From Halisarca cf. caerulea (lineage: Eukaryota; Porifera; Demospongiae; Chondrillida; Halisarcidae), in the NCBI GenBank assembly GCA_963170055.1, contig CAUJGJ010000083.1, forward strand, positions 2,004,101-2,068,100: DNA of 64,000 bases, written 5' to 3'. A program made the translations under genes and the position numbers. Shown here piece by piece: positions 40,301 to 50,245 of the stretch. Numbering within the stretch: position 1 is the stretch's first letter; every line of letters begins with the position of its first letter. Below the pieces are notes generated by a model. The model searched no databases. It saw nothing but the letters and a program-made list of their open reading frames with translations, and was not told the origin of the DNA.

Positions 40301-41098
40301 TGGGAGTGCATGCTCTGCCTGCATGATTGTCTATTTTGGAGAACTGAAAAGGTGACGTATCTAGCACAACTAGCTTTTCGAGAAACTGCCAAAAATCTCA
40401 AGATTAGTGCAAACTGCAATCGAATTAAATCAATTGCAACAAAGAACAATGGTGCTGTTGTCTGACATGTACATAATACATGAGCCGGACTTAGCCATGG
40501 ATATTGGAAATAAAGTCCTAAGATTTCACGAATCAAAAATTCATGAATGTTGGGATATTTGTGAAATTTGCAAAAATACTACTCTAAAAATTTCCTGCTA
40601 TATGGTATCTATATGATGTCACCTACCTTGGCATTATATGTAATACAATTTCAAACTATAACATGCATGGGTTAAAATCAATACCCCCAAATTACCTTAG
40701 TCAATTGATTGATCTCTTCACGAAGTGCCTCAATTTTCTCCAATAGAGCATTTCTCTCAGCATCTCCTTGTTCACCCTACATGTTGAATCAATTCACAAA
40801 AAATGTCACAGTGCATGAACTAATTAATAATTAGGATATAGTCTGGCGTAGCCAACCCAATCCATGCTCGGCCATTTTCGGGGACTGACGTCACCGGGTG
40901 AGCGGGAAAGGGTCTGGTATGCTTGTGAATCACTTTCCGTACCCGGATCCTGAAATCAGGCGCCCAATCAGATTGCAGAACGCTAGCTAACGCATACAAG
41001 ACACGTAGTATTAATATGTAGGACCATAAATCTCCTCCAGGATTTACCTCGTATTCGACGTTATCGTCAGATGAGAAGATTGTTTTGAGGCGAGTCAT
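37334..41098 (-). CDS. Kelch-repeat protein with two C-terminal membrane helices, divergent paralogue (K3)
   Basis: Proposed exons 41048-41098, 40696-40776 and 37334-38482, about 426 residues. Exon 2 is a short coiled-coil-like piece (LLEKIEALREEINQL). The long exon carries kelch blades (EIFVGGGY, KLYLIGGMY, HIVVAGGSKH, QLVTIGGTF, LLVVGGLSKY), then two hydrophobic segments (IFLFLPYYVLFMHYFGVLL and LLLILIFVMCFTFVIL) and a short tail ending in NYPW. The overall plan matches K1 and K2, but the sequence is clearly more divergent and the N-terminal exons are different. The first exon (MTRLKTIFSSDDNVEYE) is less certain: it lies inside the loop of an inverted-repeat element at 40839-41605, so the true 5' end could be elsewhere. 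The long exon itself is secure. Confidence 0.75.
38490..40690. other. K3 intron 2, no internal gene recognised
   Basis: About 2.2 kb between the long K3 exon and its proposed second exon. Short open frames here have no domain, splice or duplication support. Fragments resembling repeat arms (GCGGGAAATTTTTGCAGGG near 40087; CACGAATCAAAAATTCATG near 40528) are present. Confidence 0.5.
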
Positions 41099-41605
41099 GA
41101 TATTTTATGAGCTAAAACATTCTCGAACCTTTCCGTAGCTAAAATGAGCTATGATAGTTCACCTGTTTTGTGCAAGTGGTGAGGTTTTTTGCTAACTCTT
41201 TGCTTGTCTGTAGCAATCTCGCCTTTTACTAATTGTGTATAAAGTTCATTTGTAAGGTTTTCTCACAGTACAGTCTTATATTGTATCATCATAGCAATGT
41301 TTAACAGAAAAATGTAAACACGATTGTTTCCCAAAAGAGTTGGCGAAAACCTCTTCTCCTTCACCCAATTTTTTAAACCATACAAAAAACGCTTATCCAT
41401 AGGGGGCGCACAGAAACCTCCTGTTCTTAGTAATTGTACAGCAGAGCTCAGTCGTTAACAACTCCATTGATTCGCTTTGCATTTTGATCTTTTGGTTTAG
41501 TCATTGCTGACTCCGCCTCCCGGGTACGGAAAGTAATGCACAAGCATACCAGACCCTTTCTCCCGCCTATTTATATAGCGGAAAAGGGTCGGCTACGCCA
41601 GACTA
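40839..41605. mobile_element. Long inverted-repeat (fold-back) element with TAGTCT...AGACTA ends
   Basis: TAGTCTGGCGTAGCC at the left and GGCTACGCCAGACTA at the right. The arms also share GGGTCTGGTATGCTTGTG and CTTTCCGTACCCGG. About 767 bp. The loop contains the proposed first exon of K3, and the right arm supplies the end of the CARD-like ORF. Flanking ATTAGGATA and GTTAGGGGT resemble each other only loosely, so a target duplication is not proven. Confidence 0.6.
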
Positions 41606-41984
41606 GGTTAGGGGTTACTTTGGTGCTCCGTCTTCGTCTCATTGAAGAGTAGGAGGGGCAGTCCATGGCCGTGCACTTCAAATCTTCTCTAAGATACTTG
41701 CTAAATTTCCGAATATTCGGATCAGCTTTGACATTATCCATTACATCGCACAAGCCCAATACCATATCCCTGTCCGCCCTAACTATCAAATGATCCATCA
41801 ACAGCTCGGCTGCCTTTCTTCCGTGGCTTTTGGCGATCTGTTCTTTCAAATCCCAATGAATGATGTCAGCACTAAAAAGATCTGGGACAATATCATCCAC
41901 TATCACAGTATTGACAAAATCTTTATATTTGCCTCGAAGAACTTCTCTAACTGTTACCGGTATCTGGTCTTGACTGACAGCCAT
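41571..41984 (-). CDS. CARD-like death-fold protein, ORF closed by a fold-back element
   Basis: 137 residues. Residues about 10-95 have the spacing of a caspase-recruitment (death-fold) domain: KYKDFVNTVIVDDIVPDLFSA, then IIHWDLKEQIAKS, GRKAAELLMDHLIVRADRD and LCDVMDNVKADPNIRKFSKYL, six predicted amphipathic helices. Such domains form homotypic complexes in apoptosis and innate immune signalling. A basic patch SSMRRRRS follows. The last eleven or so residues (LVWRSRPFSAI) and the stop codon are read from the arm of the inverted-repeat element ending at 41605, so the original C-terminus is lost or continues through a splice site just before it (a weak GTAACC donor is present). It lies upstream of K3 on the same strand and could be a 5' exon of K3 or a separate small gene. 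Confidence 0.55.
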   Translation of the reverse strand: MAVSQDQIPVTVREVLRGKYKDFVNTVIVDDIVPDLFSADIIHWDLKEQIAKSHGRKAAELLMDHLIVRADRDMVLGLCDVMDNVKADPNIRKFSKYLREDLKCTAMDCPSYSSMRRRRSTKVTPNLVWRSRPFSAI

Positions 41985-42170
41985 CTTGTGACGTCATATT
42001 GCTGTCGCGTGCCATCGGGACCATAATAGGGTCTAATATGCATATGGTCACGCCAAAGATGATCACTAGCCATCAGCCATCAGGGAGGGCTTTTAGCATT
42101 CACATCTGATGCAATACGTATAGGCTATTATGCGATATACACAATACATATAGGCTATTCTGAAATATGT

Positions 42171-43104
42171 ATGTAGTAGCTGTAATTGTGTGTAGTAGCT
42201 GTAGGTGTGCGTAGTAGCTGTAGTGTGTGCAGTAGCTGTAGTGTGCATAGTAGCTGTAGTGTGTGTGTAGTAGCTGTAATTGTGTGTAGTAGCTGTAGTG
42301 TGCGTAGTAGCTGTAGTGTGTGTGTAGTAGCTGTAGTGTGCGTAGTAGCTGTAGTGTGTGTAGTAGCTGCATAGTGTGCATAGTAGCTGTAGTGTGTGTG
42401 TAGTAGCTGCAGTGTGTGTAGTAGCTGTAGTGTGCATAGTAGCTGTAGTGTGTGTGTAGTAGCTGTAGTGTGTGTAGTAGCTGTAGTGTGTGTAGTAGCT
42501 GTAGTGTGCATAGTAGCTGTAGTGTGTGTGTATAGTAGCTGCAGTGTGTGTAGTAGCTGTAGTGTGCATAGTAGCTGTAGTGTGTGTGTAGTAGCTGTAG
42601 TGTGTGTAGTAGCTGTAATGTGTGTAGTAGCTGTAGTGTGCATAGTAGCTGTAGTGTGTGTGTAGTAGCTGTAGTGTGCATAGTAGCTGTAGTGTGTGTA
42701 GTAGCTGTAGTGTGTGTAGTAGCTGCATAGTGTGCATAGTAGCTGTAGTGTGTGTGTAGTAGCTGCAGTGTGTGTAGTAGCTGTAGTGTGCATAGTAGCT
42801 GTAGTGTGTGTGTAGTAGCTGTAGTGTGTGTAGTAGCTGTAGTGTGTGTAGTAGCTGTAGTGTGCATAGTAGCTGTAGTGTGTGTGTATAGTAGCTGCAG
42901 TGTGTGTAGTAGCTGTAGTGTGCATAGTAGCTGTAGTGTGTGTGTAGTAGCTGTAGTGTGTGTAGTAGCTGTAATGTGTGTAGTAGCTGTAGTGTGCATA
43001 GTAGCTGTAGTGTGTGTGTAGTAGCTGTAGTGTGCATAGTAGCTGTAGTGTGTGTAGTAGCTGTAGTGTGTGCAGTAGCTGTAGTGTGTGTAGTAGCTGT
43101 AGTA
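42171..43104. repeat. Minisatellite of 15-19-bp units (GTAGTAGCTGTAGTGT)
   Basis: About 60 head-to-tail units of TGTGTAGTAGCTGTA with small spacer changes (GTGCATAG, GTGTGTGTAG). Because the core unit is 15 bp and its minus-strand reading contains no stop, long artificial ORFs run through it. A higher-order period of 356 bp is visible: 42396-42665 and 42752-43021 are identical. Confidence 0.93.
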
Positions 43105-43176
43105 GCCCATTGTATTTGATGTTATAGACGGTGCACTAATCAAAAAAGTCAATGCAATGGATCCGGAGGTCCAACT

Positions 43177-43327
43177 AGCTTTAGTGGGGTCGAAAAACCA
43201 TCCTGAATTATACCATAGACATTCTATATCACGTTGAGTGTCTATGATTATATACAGGATGAACTTATGCAAGGATGAGGTACACCTCAATACATCACAA
43301 ATGTCACCTGACATTATATGTCTGTGC
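43177..43327. repeat. Dispersed ~155-bp repeat, copy 2
   Basis: AGCTTTAGTGGGGTCGAAAA to GACATTATATGTCTGTGC; partner of 34137-34293. Confidence 0.75.
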
Positions 43328-43477
43328 CCCCCCATACAAAATATTGTAAATAGCAAAAGTTTCAAATTGTTTTAAAGTGATTTTAAGGGCATTTTCGTAC
43401 TTGTACTCCCAGAGCTGAGGAAATCGTTCAGGTATGTAATGAGTTATAGGTACTACATTCAAAAATACACTCTAACA

Positions 43478-43672
43478 TACAGTAGAACCTCATTAGTAAG
43501 AACACTGTTAGTGAGTAGTACCTGGTTAGGAAGTACGAGGATATGATACCCCAGCTTATAACCCATACAGTAATACTAATCTATATGGCTATGTAGTAAG
43601 TACTACTGATAGTGAGTAGCAATTGGAGGGGCCCCTGCAGGTGTATACTCACCATAACGAGGTTTGACTGTA
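43478..43672. mobile_element. Tigger/pogo-like MITE, related family
   Basis: TACAGTAGAACCTCATTAGT at the left and AACGAGGTTTGACTGTA at the right. The interior contains repeated AGTGAGTAG words. About 195 bp, intergenic beside the minisatellite. Confidence 0.6.
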
Positions 43673-43799
43673 TATGTATGTATGCATGTATATAATATGT
43701 ATATATGCATGTATGTATGTATGTTTGTATGTATACATGTATAGTACTATTATACACATATATGCATGTATGTATGCATAGTATATATTGCATATAGAT

Positions 43800-43905
43800 T
43801 GCATGTGTAGGCTCTGTAGGTAGTGTAGTCTCTGTAGGCTCTGTAGGTAGTGTATAGGCTCTGTAGGTAGTGTAGGCTCTGTAGGTAGTGTAATCTCTGT
43901 ATTAT
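43800..43905. repeat. Short tandem repeat, ~20-bp unit
   Basis: Five or so units of GTAGGCTCTGTAGGTAGT, slightly varied (GTAGTCTCTGTAGG; GTAATCTCTG). Confidence 0.8.
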
Positions 43906-44034
43906 CTTAACAAGTAATTCGAGTTAAAAACTCGTGGGGGCTGCCGCCCAACGCACTTGAATCACTTGCAAAGCATTGGAGTGTAAGTGCACAGCTGAAC
44001 ATTCATTGAACATACTGTTTATTGTAACTGGACG

Positions 44035-44082
44035 ATTGTTTTGAAAACAATTGCCATATTTGGCAATTGTTTTCAAAACAAT
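44035..44082. repeat. Perfect 48-bp palindrome
   Basis: Arms of 22 bp, ATTGTTTTGAAAACAATTGC-CA and its exact complement, around a TATT loop. The arm itself contains a smaller palindrome (ATTGTTTTGAAAACAAT). Confidence 0.9.
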
Positions 44083-44165
44083 TTCTATAACTCATTCCTG
44101 TATAAACTCATACTTCTCTATTACTATTATATAAATTCTCTATTGTAAGACTTTTCTTCAAATCC

Positions 44166-44168
<3 letters not shown>

Positions 44169-44208
<40 letters not shown>
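44169..44208. repeat. AT microsatellite
   Basis: (AT)20, in an AT-rich intergenic stretch between two palindromes (44035-44082 and 44251-44273). Confidence 0.95.
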
Positions 44209-44210
<2 letters not shown>

Positions 44211-44250
44211 GACGAGCGTTACACACCGGAAGTCCAAATGAAAACAATAT

Positions 44251-44273
44251 AGGGGCTGCCGCAGGCAGCCCCT
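44251..44273. repeat. Short GC palindrome
   Basis: AGGGGCTGCC GCA GGCAGCCCCT. A related GGGGGCTGCCGCCC word sits at about 43946, so the 43.93-44.28 kb interval may be one small element with matching GC ends. Confidence 0.6.
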
Positions 44274-44414
44274 AAAAAATACAATACACCAACTAACAGT
44301 ACAATGAAAAACATTTGCCATACAATATAACATGCTGTAACATACACTGTATAATATAATAATATTGTATAATATGAAAACATGTCCATGCTATGAAAAA
44401 AAAGTGAGTGCCTG

Positions 44415-44560
44415 TTATGGAATGCGGTAACAGGACGCCAAGTTGGATGATGCTGCTTGGATGTTGGCTTCTAATGTGTCCATTTCCTGGTTCAACTCTG
44501 CCATTCTCTGAAGAAGCATTGATTCCCTATTTCTTTCCAAAATGTACTCATTGAGGAGTT
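44415..44560 (-). CDS. Terminal-exon-like coiled-coil fragment, unidentified
   Basis: An open stretch starting after a good acceptor (GTGTCCACAG) and ending at a stop. It encodes LLNEYILERNRESMLLQRMA followed by ELNQEMDTLEANIQAASSN and the tail LASCYRIP. The heptad-like pattern of L, M and I suggests a coiled coil. It reads like the last exon of a gene whose upstream exons I cannot identify. It cannot splice in phase from exon 10 of NHE copy 2, which would give a stop after a few codons. Too short for a family call. Confidence 0.35.
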
Positions 44561-44639
44561 CTGTGGACACAACAAGGAACCAACTGTAAACATACATCAG
44601 TGTGCAGGTTAAAAATAAAGGTAATCACAATCTGTACGA

Positions 44640-44712
44640 AAACCAGTCTGGTTTTGCCGACCCAATCTCGCTAGGCCATTTTTCAGAGACTGATGCCACT
44701 GGGTGAGTGATC
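44640..44712. repeat. Single arm of the TAGTCTGG fold-back family
   Basis: CAGTCTGGTTTTGCCGACCC, GGCCATTTTTCAGAGACTGA and CACTGGGTGAG align with the left arm at 40845-40900. No partner arm nearby. Confidence 0.5.
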
Positions 44713-44948
44713 AATAATTCACATCATAAAAATGGAAGCCATTGGTCAGCATTGCCAGACTATGCAATCAAACCATTTGTGAAACTAAAATCACGAACTA
44801 CAGCCAAATACTTCATTTGTGAAAAATACGTCCAGCGAAAATTAGTGCCTGTACGCTATGGTCATGAGTTCAACACTTTTGGAAAGTACACTGATACACA
44901 GACGTACATGCACACACACATGCAAGAACGCACACTCATATGTATGCA

Positions 44949-44950
44949 CA

Positions 44951-45028
<78 letters not shown>
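44949..45028. repeat. Compound ACGC / AC microsatellite
   Basis: About eleven ACGC units followed by about 18 AC units. It marks the left boundary of duplication copy 2. Confidence 0.95.
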
Positions 45029-45030
<2 letters not shown>

Positions 45031-45095
45031 AGCTTACTCACTCACTGGTTGTAGGTACATCACATAACCCTTTTGTTTCCTTGTATAGTCTCAGT

Positions 45096-45360
45096 CTCAG
45101 GCACTAGTGGACACCCTACAAAGCGATATGTCAAGAGTGTCTAACTTGACTGCAATTGTCAGCAATGCCTCAAGCTTAGCCATGGATGCCAGCAGCAAAG
45201 AAGAAGAAAAGAGACAGATCTATGAGGACCTCTTGCATCTGTATACCAGCAATGGGTACAAAGTTAGTTTGATGATGACCCAAGTCAACTCTCAGGGAGT
45301 TCTGGACATGCCATCATTGACTGGACTCTGGCAGCTGCGCCAGTCCACTGCCAAGGAGTA
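45096..45360 (+). pseudogene. Coding-like fragment at the left edge of duplication copy 2, unidentified
   Basis: Open plus-strand reading encoding a helical stretch (VDTLQSDMSRVSNLTAIVSN, then KEEEKRQIYEDLLHLYTSNG) and then GVLDMPSLTGLWQLRQSTAKE before a stop. A related but frame-broken version lies at about 7240-7440 at the corresponding edge of copy 1 (YTSNG-like, then HAIFDW). Conservation of the nucleotides but not the frame in copy 1 suggests a gene remnant duplicated with the NHE/kelch block. Identity unknown. Confidence 0.3.
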
Positions 45361-47335
45361 GAGAACCTTTTATGCATCCTTGGCAAAGGCTGCAATGGTG
45401 CGATCGTTTGCCATCTGGTGCTGCTGGAACACAAGATTTTTGTCAAGTACTATACTGTGCTGCTTTCTTTTTATTGTCTTGTTACGTATAATAGTTACAA
45501 CCTGTTTACTAGACCTGTACTCTTAATAGACTCTCCAGAACTACAGCAGTTGCCTTTGACACAATGTATTCCTTTTTTGCTTTCTGAGTCAGCCGAATGG
45601 TTAACCCGCTGTGCCATGTTCTTGTCAATCATGTAGGCAGTGCATTCTTTTGATCTTACTCCTTCTTCGTGATGTATTTGTACCCCCACTGCTGTATTGC
45701 TGTGGTTGAATGATGATGATTGAAGTGAAAAAAGTGTGTTTGTGTGCGTCACTACACAATGTCATGTTAGTTCCTTAGTCCACCTAACACAACCTCAACT
45801 TGTAGACATCGTCAATAATTTTCACAGGGTGTATATTTTGCAAAATTAATAAAAAAAAACTGGCTTAACTTGTAAAATGCAACTTTACTTTTACCAATGA
45901 ACCAATCACTACTATATACGTATCATCAGATTAATAGACCAAACATTCATGATCAATTTTTTGTGAATTGATGCAAGCTCACACATTCACGAAATTAGTG
46001 AAAATAAAGTGCCATGAAAATCAGCACCTACAGTGTATATGGTAAGTCAATCTACGTACATTCTGAATCTCAAACAAGACTACAGAAAAGACTACAGAAA
46101 AATTCCCATATTCACAGAAATCCTCCAATAAAAGTACAAGTAAAGAAAGGAAAATGTACCACTCCAGCTTAGAGAGATTGCACAAATATAGAAAAATTGG
46201 ATGCAGCTTTCATATGTTTTCCAGATGGCTTCCTGGTGGTGGGCTGATTTAGAATCATGCTTGTGTACATTTAGGTAGTAGCAGTACATGCACATACGTA
46301 GCTTCAGTGCATACTGCAACTATACATACATACAGTATGAATGCAGGCACCTTTGTATACTGGATAGCACTAGTGTGTTACAAGTATGCACGTATACACT
46401 CAGTACACATACTGTACAGTCACAGACATCAACTCGCTAAGTACGTACGTATGTACAACATACGTGATGATCCCAGAGAGGGTATAGGCATCTGCCAACA
46501 GGTAAGCCAGATATCCCATAGCAAACACAATAATTGGCTCCAAAACTGCAAAAGTCAAAATAAAACATGCGACAATTACCAATGGAATACAATGACTAGA
46601 AGCAAAGTACAGAGATTGTGTTCATGCATACTTATGCATGCATACAACCATATGATAGGTTGACAATGTGAACTGTTGGGCATAGTACATACAGTACGTA
46701 CATATGTAAATTCAGCAAACACATACCATGGAACATACAGTATGTACGTACATAAAATCAGCAAATAATCTAAGCTCACATTAACTTACGTACACAATGA
46801 TACAGGAGTGAAATGGTTTAGTATGTGAGATTTCTACAGCAGTGGTTTAAGGATGAAGAAAGACTAAAGGTTGTTGGACTAGACACTCACCATGAACAGG
46901 CTCTGAGTACTTTGTGATGAAGGCGGCAAGGAGCCCAAACACCACACCAATGAGGAGACTCACAATGATTACAACAATGAACTGAACAATCCCAATTACA
47001 ACCTGAAAAGTTGGAACCAAAAGGGAACAGAATACCATTGCTACAGTACACTTGTGGAAAGAGACAGTCACTAGGTAAGAATGACCATGTCCACATCACT
47101 TACATCCACTCCTGTGATTTCATTACCGACGACCTCCTTGTTGGCAAAAATGCTCAAAAGTTGGAATAATACAACAGTGACAGCATCTGGTTTAAATAGG
47201 AAATGGTAATAGTTACCCACATACGTACACATATGCAGAATACATGGATATACAGAGAAACCTTTCATAGTGGACTCTTCAAGATAAGTACACAGTACAA
47301 TACTACTCTCTACAAAAGTGACGGACTGATGCCCC

Positions 47336-47398
47336 TAGTCTGGCCTGCAACAACTGTCCCCCGGTGCGTACGTGGGACAGTCGTAGCAGGCCAGACTG
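47336..47398. mobile_element. 63-bp hairpin insertion with 9-bp target duplication
   Basis: TAGTCTGGCCTGC ... GCAGGCCAGACTG with a second stem GTCCC/GGGAC. TGATGCCCC is repeated on both sides (47327-47335 and 47399-47407). Copy 1 of the duplication has the single uninterrupted site at 10663-10671. In intron 7 of NHE copy 2. Confidence 0.8.
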
Positions 47399-47617
47399 TG
47401 ATGCCCCAAGTTACACATCTCCTCCCTACAGTGCACATCCTCCCTACAGTTCATATTGAACCTCCAAAAATAGACATTCCAGACAGAACTACTCAACAAA
47501 AGACAAAGTCTGTTGGATTTACAGTGTCTCCAACATGTCAATATTGAGGGATTCCACGTTTTACAGCCCACATACGTACGTACGTATGTACATACATACA
47601 TACATATGTACGTACAT

Positions 47618-48006
47618 TAGCCCTGGACAATATTTCAATATTAGTAGTCAATAATATTAATATCTATCAAAAACCGACAATACAATAATTACAATTTTGA
47701 ATAGTCAATATATCGAATACTCAATATATCGATTATCGCCATTTTTCTAGACCAAGTTCAGCTACCTCCATTTGCAGCAAAAGAACAGCCGGATTAAAAT
47801 AGGGAAGACTAACAGCAGAGGTTTAATATATGGCTAAGGTTTATAATTGGCTCAGGTACATTTACATACTAAAATATTTTTAACCAACTGAGGGATCAAA
47901 ATTGGGATATCAACATTGGAGAATAACATTGAGATATGTATACCGACTAATACCGACTATCTGTCAATTGGTAACTAATTATAATTTTCAATACCGTCCA
48001 GGACTA
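47618..48006. mobile_element. hAT-type MITE, copy 2
   Basis: Duplicate of 10876-11279 in the same intron of NHE copy 2, about 15 bp shorter, with the same termini (TAGCCCTGGACAATATT; ACCGTCCAGGACTA). It was present before the duplication. Confidence 0.72.
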
Positions 48007-49036
48007 ACATACACAATAGTTATGGGCTTTCAGCTTACAAGCGAACAAGGGTCCACACACAGAATACTGCACTAACACATTTAGACTCTAACAAAGGTAG
48101 TACATGCATCCCTATGCAAGTAGATTGACATGATAGGTACACGCACACACCATTCAATAGAGACTCTCCAAACACTAGAATATGCAAGACTTTGTCAACA
48201 TGGATTTCCTCAAATACAGCTAAAACCTGCAAAAAGGCATAATCAGCACATACGTACATACTTACATATGTACATACATACATATTGCATACAGTATTAT
48301 AATGATTTAGAAATGAAAGCTATAATACACATACATACGTACATGCACATACGTATGTACTTTACAAGTACAGTATGTACCATGTACTGTGCATTGTGGA
48401 TACATGCTGTCCATGACCTCCTTAGGCCCATATATAGATAGGACCATCACAGCAGTGTTGCCACCACCTCATCCAATATTCAGGAAAATTTATCTGACCC
48501 CCCCCCCCCCCCCCTACCCCACCACCCAAGTCCTCAAAGGGAAAAAGGAAACACTGAGCATTATGAAAGAAGGTAATGTAGCACCTCTATATAAAGCCCT
48601 CTCTTGGTACTGTACATACGTATGCAACGTAGCAGCTGTTGTAGACAAGTGTCTGCATATAATATAGAAGTAAATAAACCAATATGTAGTGCTGGCGAGG
48701 TTTGGCTGTTACACAGAGACAGGTGGGTGCAGACTATTCCTTGTACAGTGAACATCATACAATACTCAGGATCAATGCTGAAATACTGAAAGCATTAGCT
48801 GCATAGACATTCTTTGACTTACTGCAACAGGATCAACAGCAGATGTGATGACATCAAAGAGGAGAGCAGCTGGAGCACTCCAAGGCACATTCAGCCAGTT
48901 TGCCTGGCCAAATGCATAGACCAATCCACCAAGCACAAAGGCACTGAATATCGTTACCTGCATCAGAATAGCATGAACAGAGGTGTGAAGCATAAACATA
49001 CAATACAGGTCTCGGAACTAGCACACATCAAGGAAG

Positions 49037-49213
49037 TACAGTCATGCCTGGGTTTTCTGACACAGTTCTTAACCAAAATACTTGTCAGATAACACAGGTT
49101 GCTGGATAAGTGAGGCAGATTGTGTACATGGAGATAGTCAGTGTTGCTGAATTGATGGATGAATAAATTAAGTTTCTGGATAACTCAATTCCGGAAAACC
49201 CATGCATGACTAT
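49037..49213. mobile_element. Short TIR MITE (AGTCATGCCTGGGTT), copy 2
   Basis: Duplicate of the MITE at 12311-12488. The right TIR has decayed (AAACCCATGCATGACT). Same position in NHE copy 2. Confidence 0.62.
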
Positions 49214-49509
49214 ATTACTGCATGTATGTTTGAGTATGGGTTAGATCAGTATTGGAATAATATAAACTATTCCAAAACTTGTAATAAGACCAATTACACC
49301 ATTTGATGACAATAATGAGAAATACACATGGCAGCTCATCAGCAATTGACACATCTTTTGGGTTGCTTTAACGTATTTACTGAAATTTGAAATCTAAACC
49401 TACAATACATATGTATTGTGTACATGTGTGCTAAAAGATATAGAATGGTATCTACCATTATACATAATGTATGTGTGTACTGAATACATGGAAGTTGTTA
49501 GACATGTTG

Positions 49510-50245
49510 TTAACGATATGAGTTGTTGGACTATTGTTGAACACGTCTATGGTACAACTGTACAACGTTTCATCCATCACGGGCTTCATCAGGTACAAAA
49601 ATGATCTTCACTAAGAAACATGAGTTATTGGCTAAAGCTTATAGCCAATCCATTGGTCACGAGAACTGGCCAACAGATTGGCAGATGACAGTTCACTTCA
49701 TACCCCAGATAAGGGAGTCCCACACTGGACTCAGTGGGTACCCTGAGTCCAGGTTGTAGGTTCTGTGTCTTCTGTATACCCAGTTTTCCAGCAGCACAAC
49801 ACTCTGAGGAGCATCTTGACCCAAGTGAATGACCCACAGAAGAATAAAGACAAGGGGGTTGTGGATACAATGTGGGGGTTACAGTGAAGTTTACATCGGA
49901 GAAATGGGAAGACCATTGAAGACAAGGAAAGGAAGGTCAAAGAAGGCATCCACATCAGAAGACACAGGACCTACAACCTGGACTCAGGGTACCCACTGAG
50001 TCTGGCGTGGGACTCCCTTATTAGGGGTATTAAGTGAACTGTCATCTGTCAATCATCTATTGGCCACTTCTTGTGACCAATGATTGGCTGTTAACTTTAG
50101 CCAATAGATCTTTTTTGTACCTGATGAAGTCTGTGGGGGTGAAACGTTGTACAGTATTGAATAATTTGTGAAAAGAACTGTTGAGTATCAGTGTGATAAT
50201 ACCATAGACGTGTTCAACAATAGTCCAACAACTCATACCATTATG
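49510..50245 (+). mobile_element. Penelope-like element fragment, copy 2 (more deleted)
   Basis: Same insertion as 12776-13790 in the duplicated block. The arms remain, but the middle is shortened to SEVYIGEMGRPLKTRK followed directly by the region that encodes KEGIHI in copy 1, now out of frame. It shows that the element was already in NHE intron 5 before the duplication. Confidence 0.75.

Noticed and set aside
42171..43104. Possible CRISPR-like array (regular short repeats)
   Set aside because: Units are contiguous with no unique spacers, in a eukaryotic intergenic region; it is a minisatellite.
42093..43365. 314-, 421- and 256-codon minus-strand ORFs rich in Tyr, Thr, His and Leu
   Set aside because: Artefact of a 15-bp tandem unit lacking stops; there is no unique domain, and several frames are open over the same bases.
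44415..46464. Fusion of NHE copy 2 exon 10 to the coiled-coil exon at 44415-44560, giving a new chimeric gene
   Set aside because: The exon phases do not match: joining gives a stop after a few codons, and exon 5 is already frameshifted.
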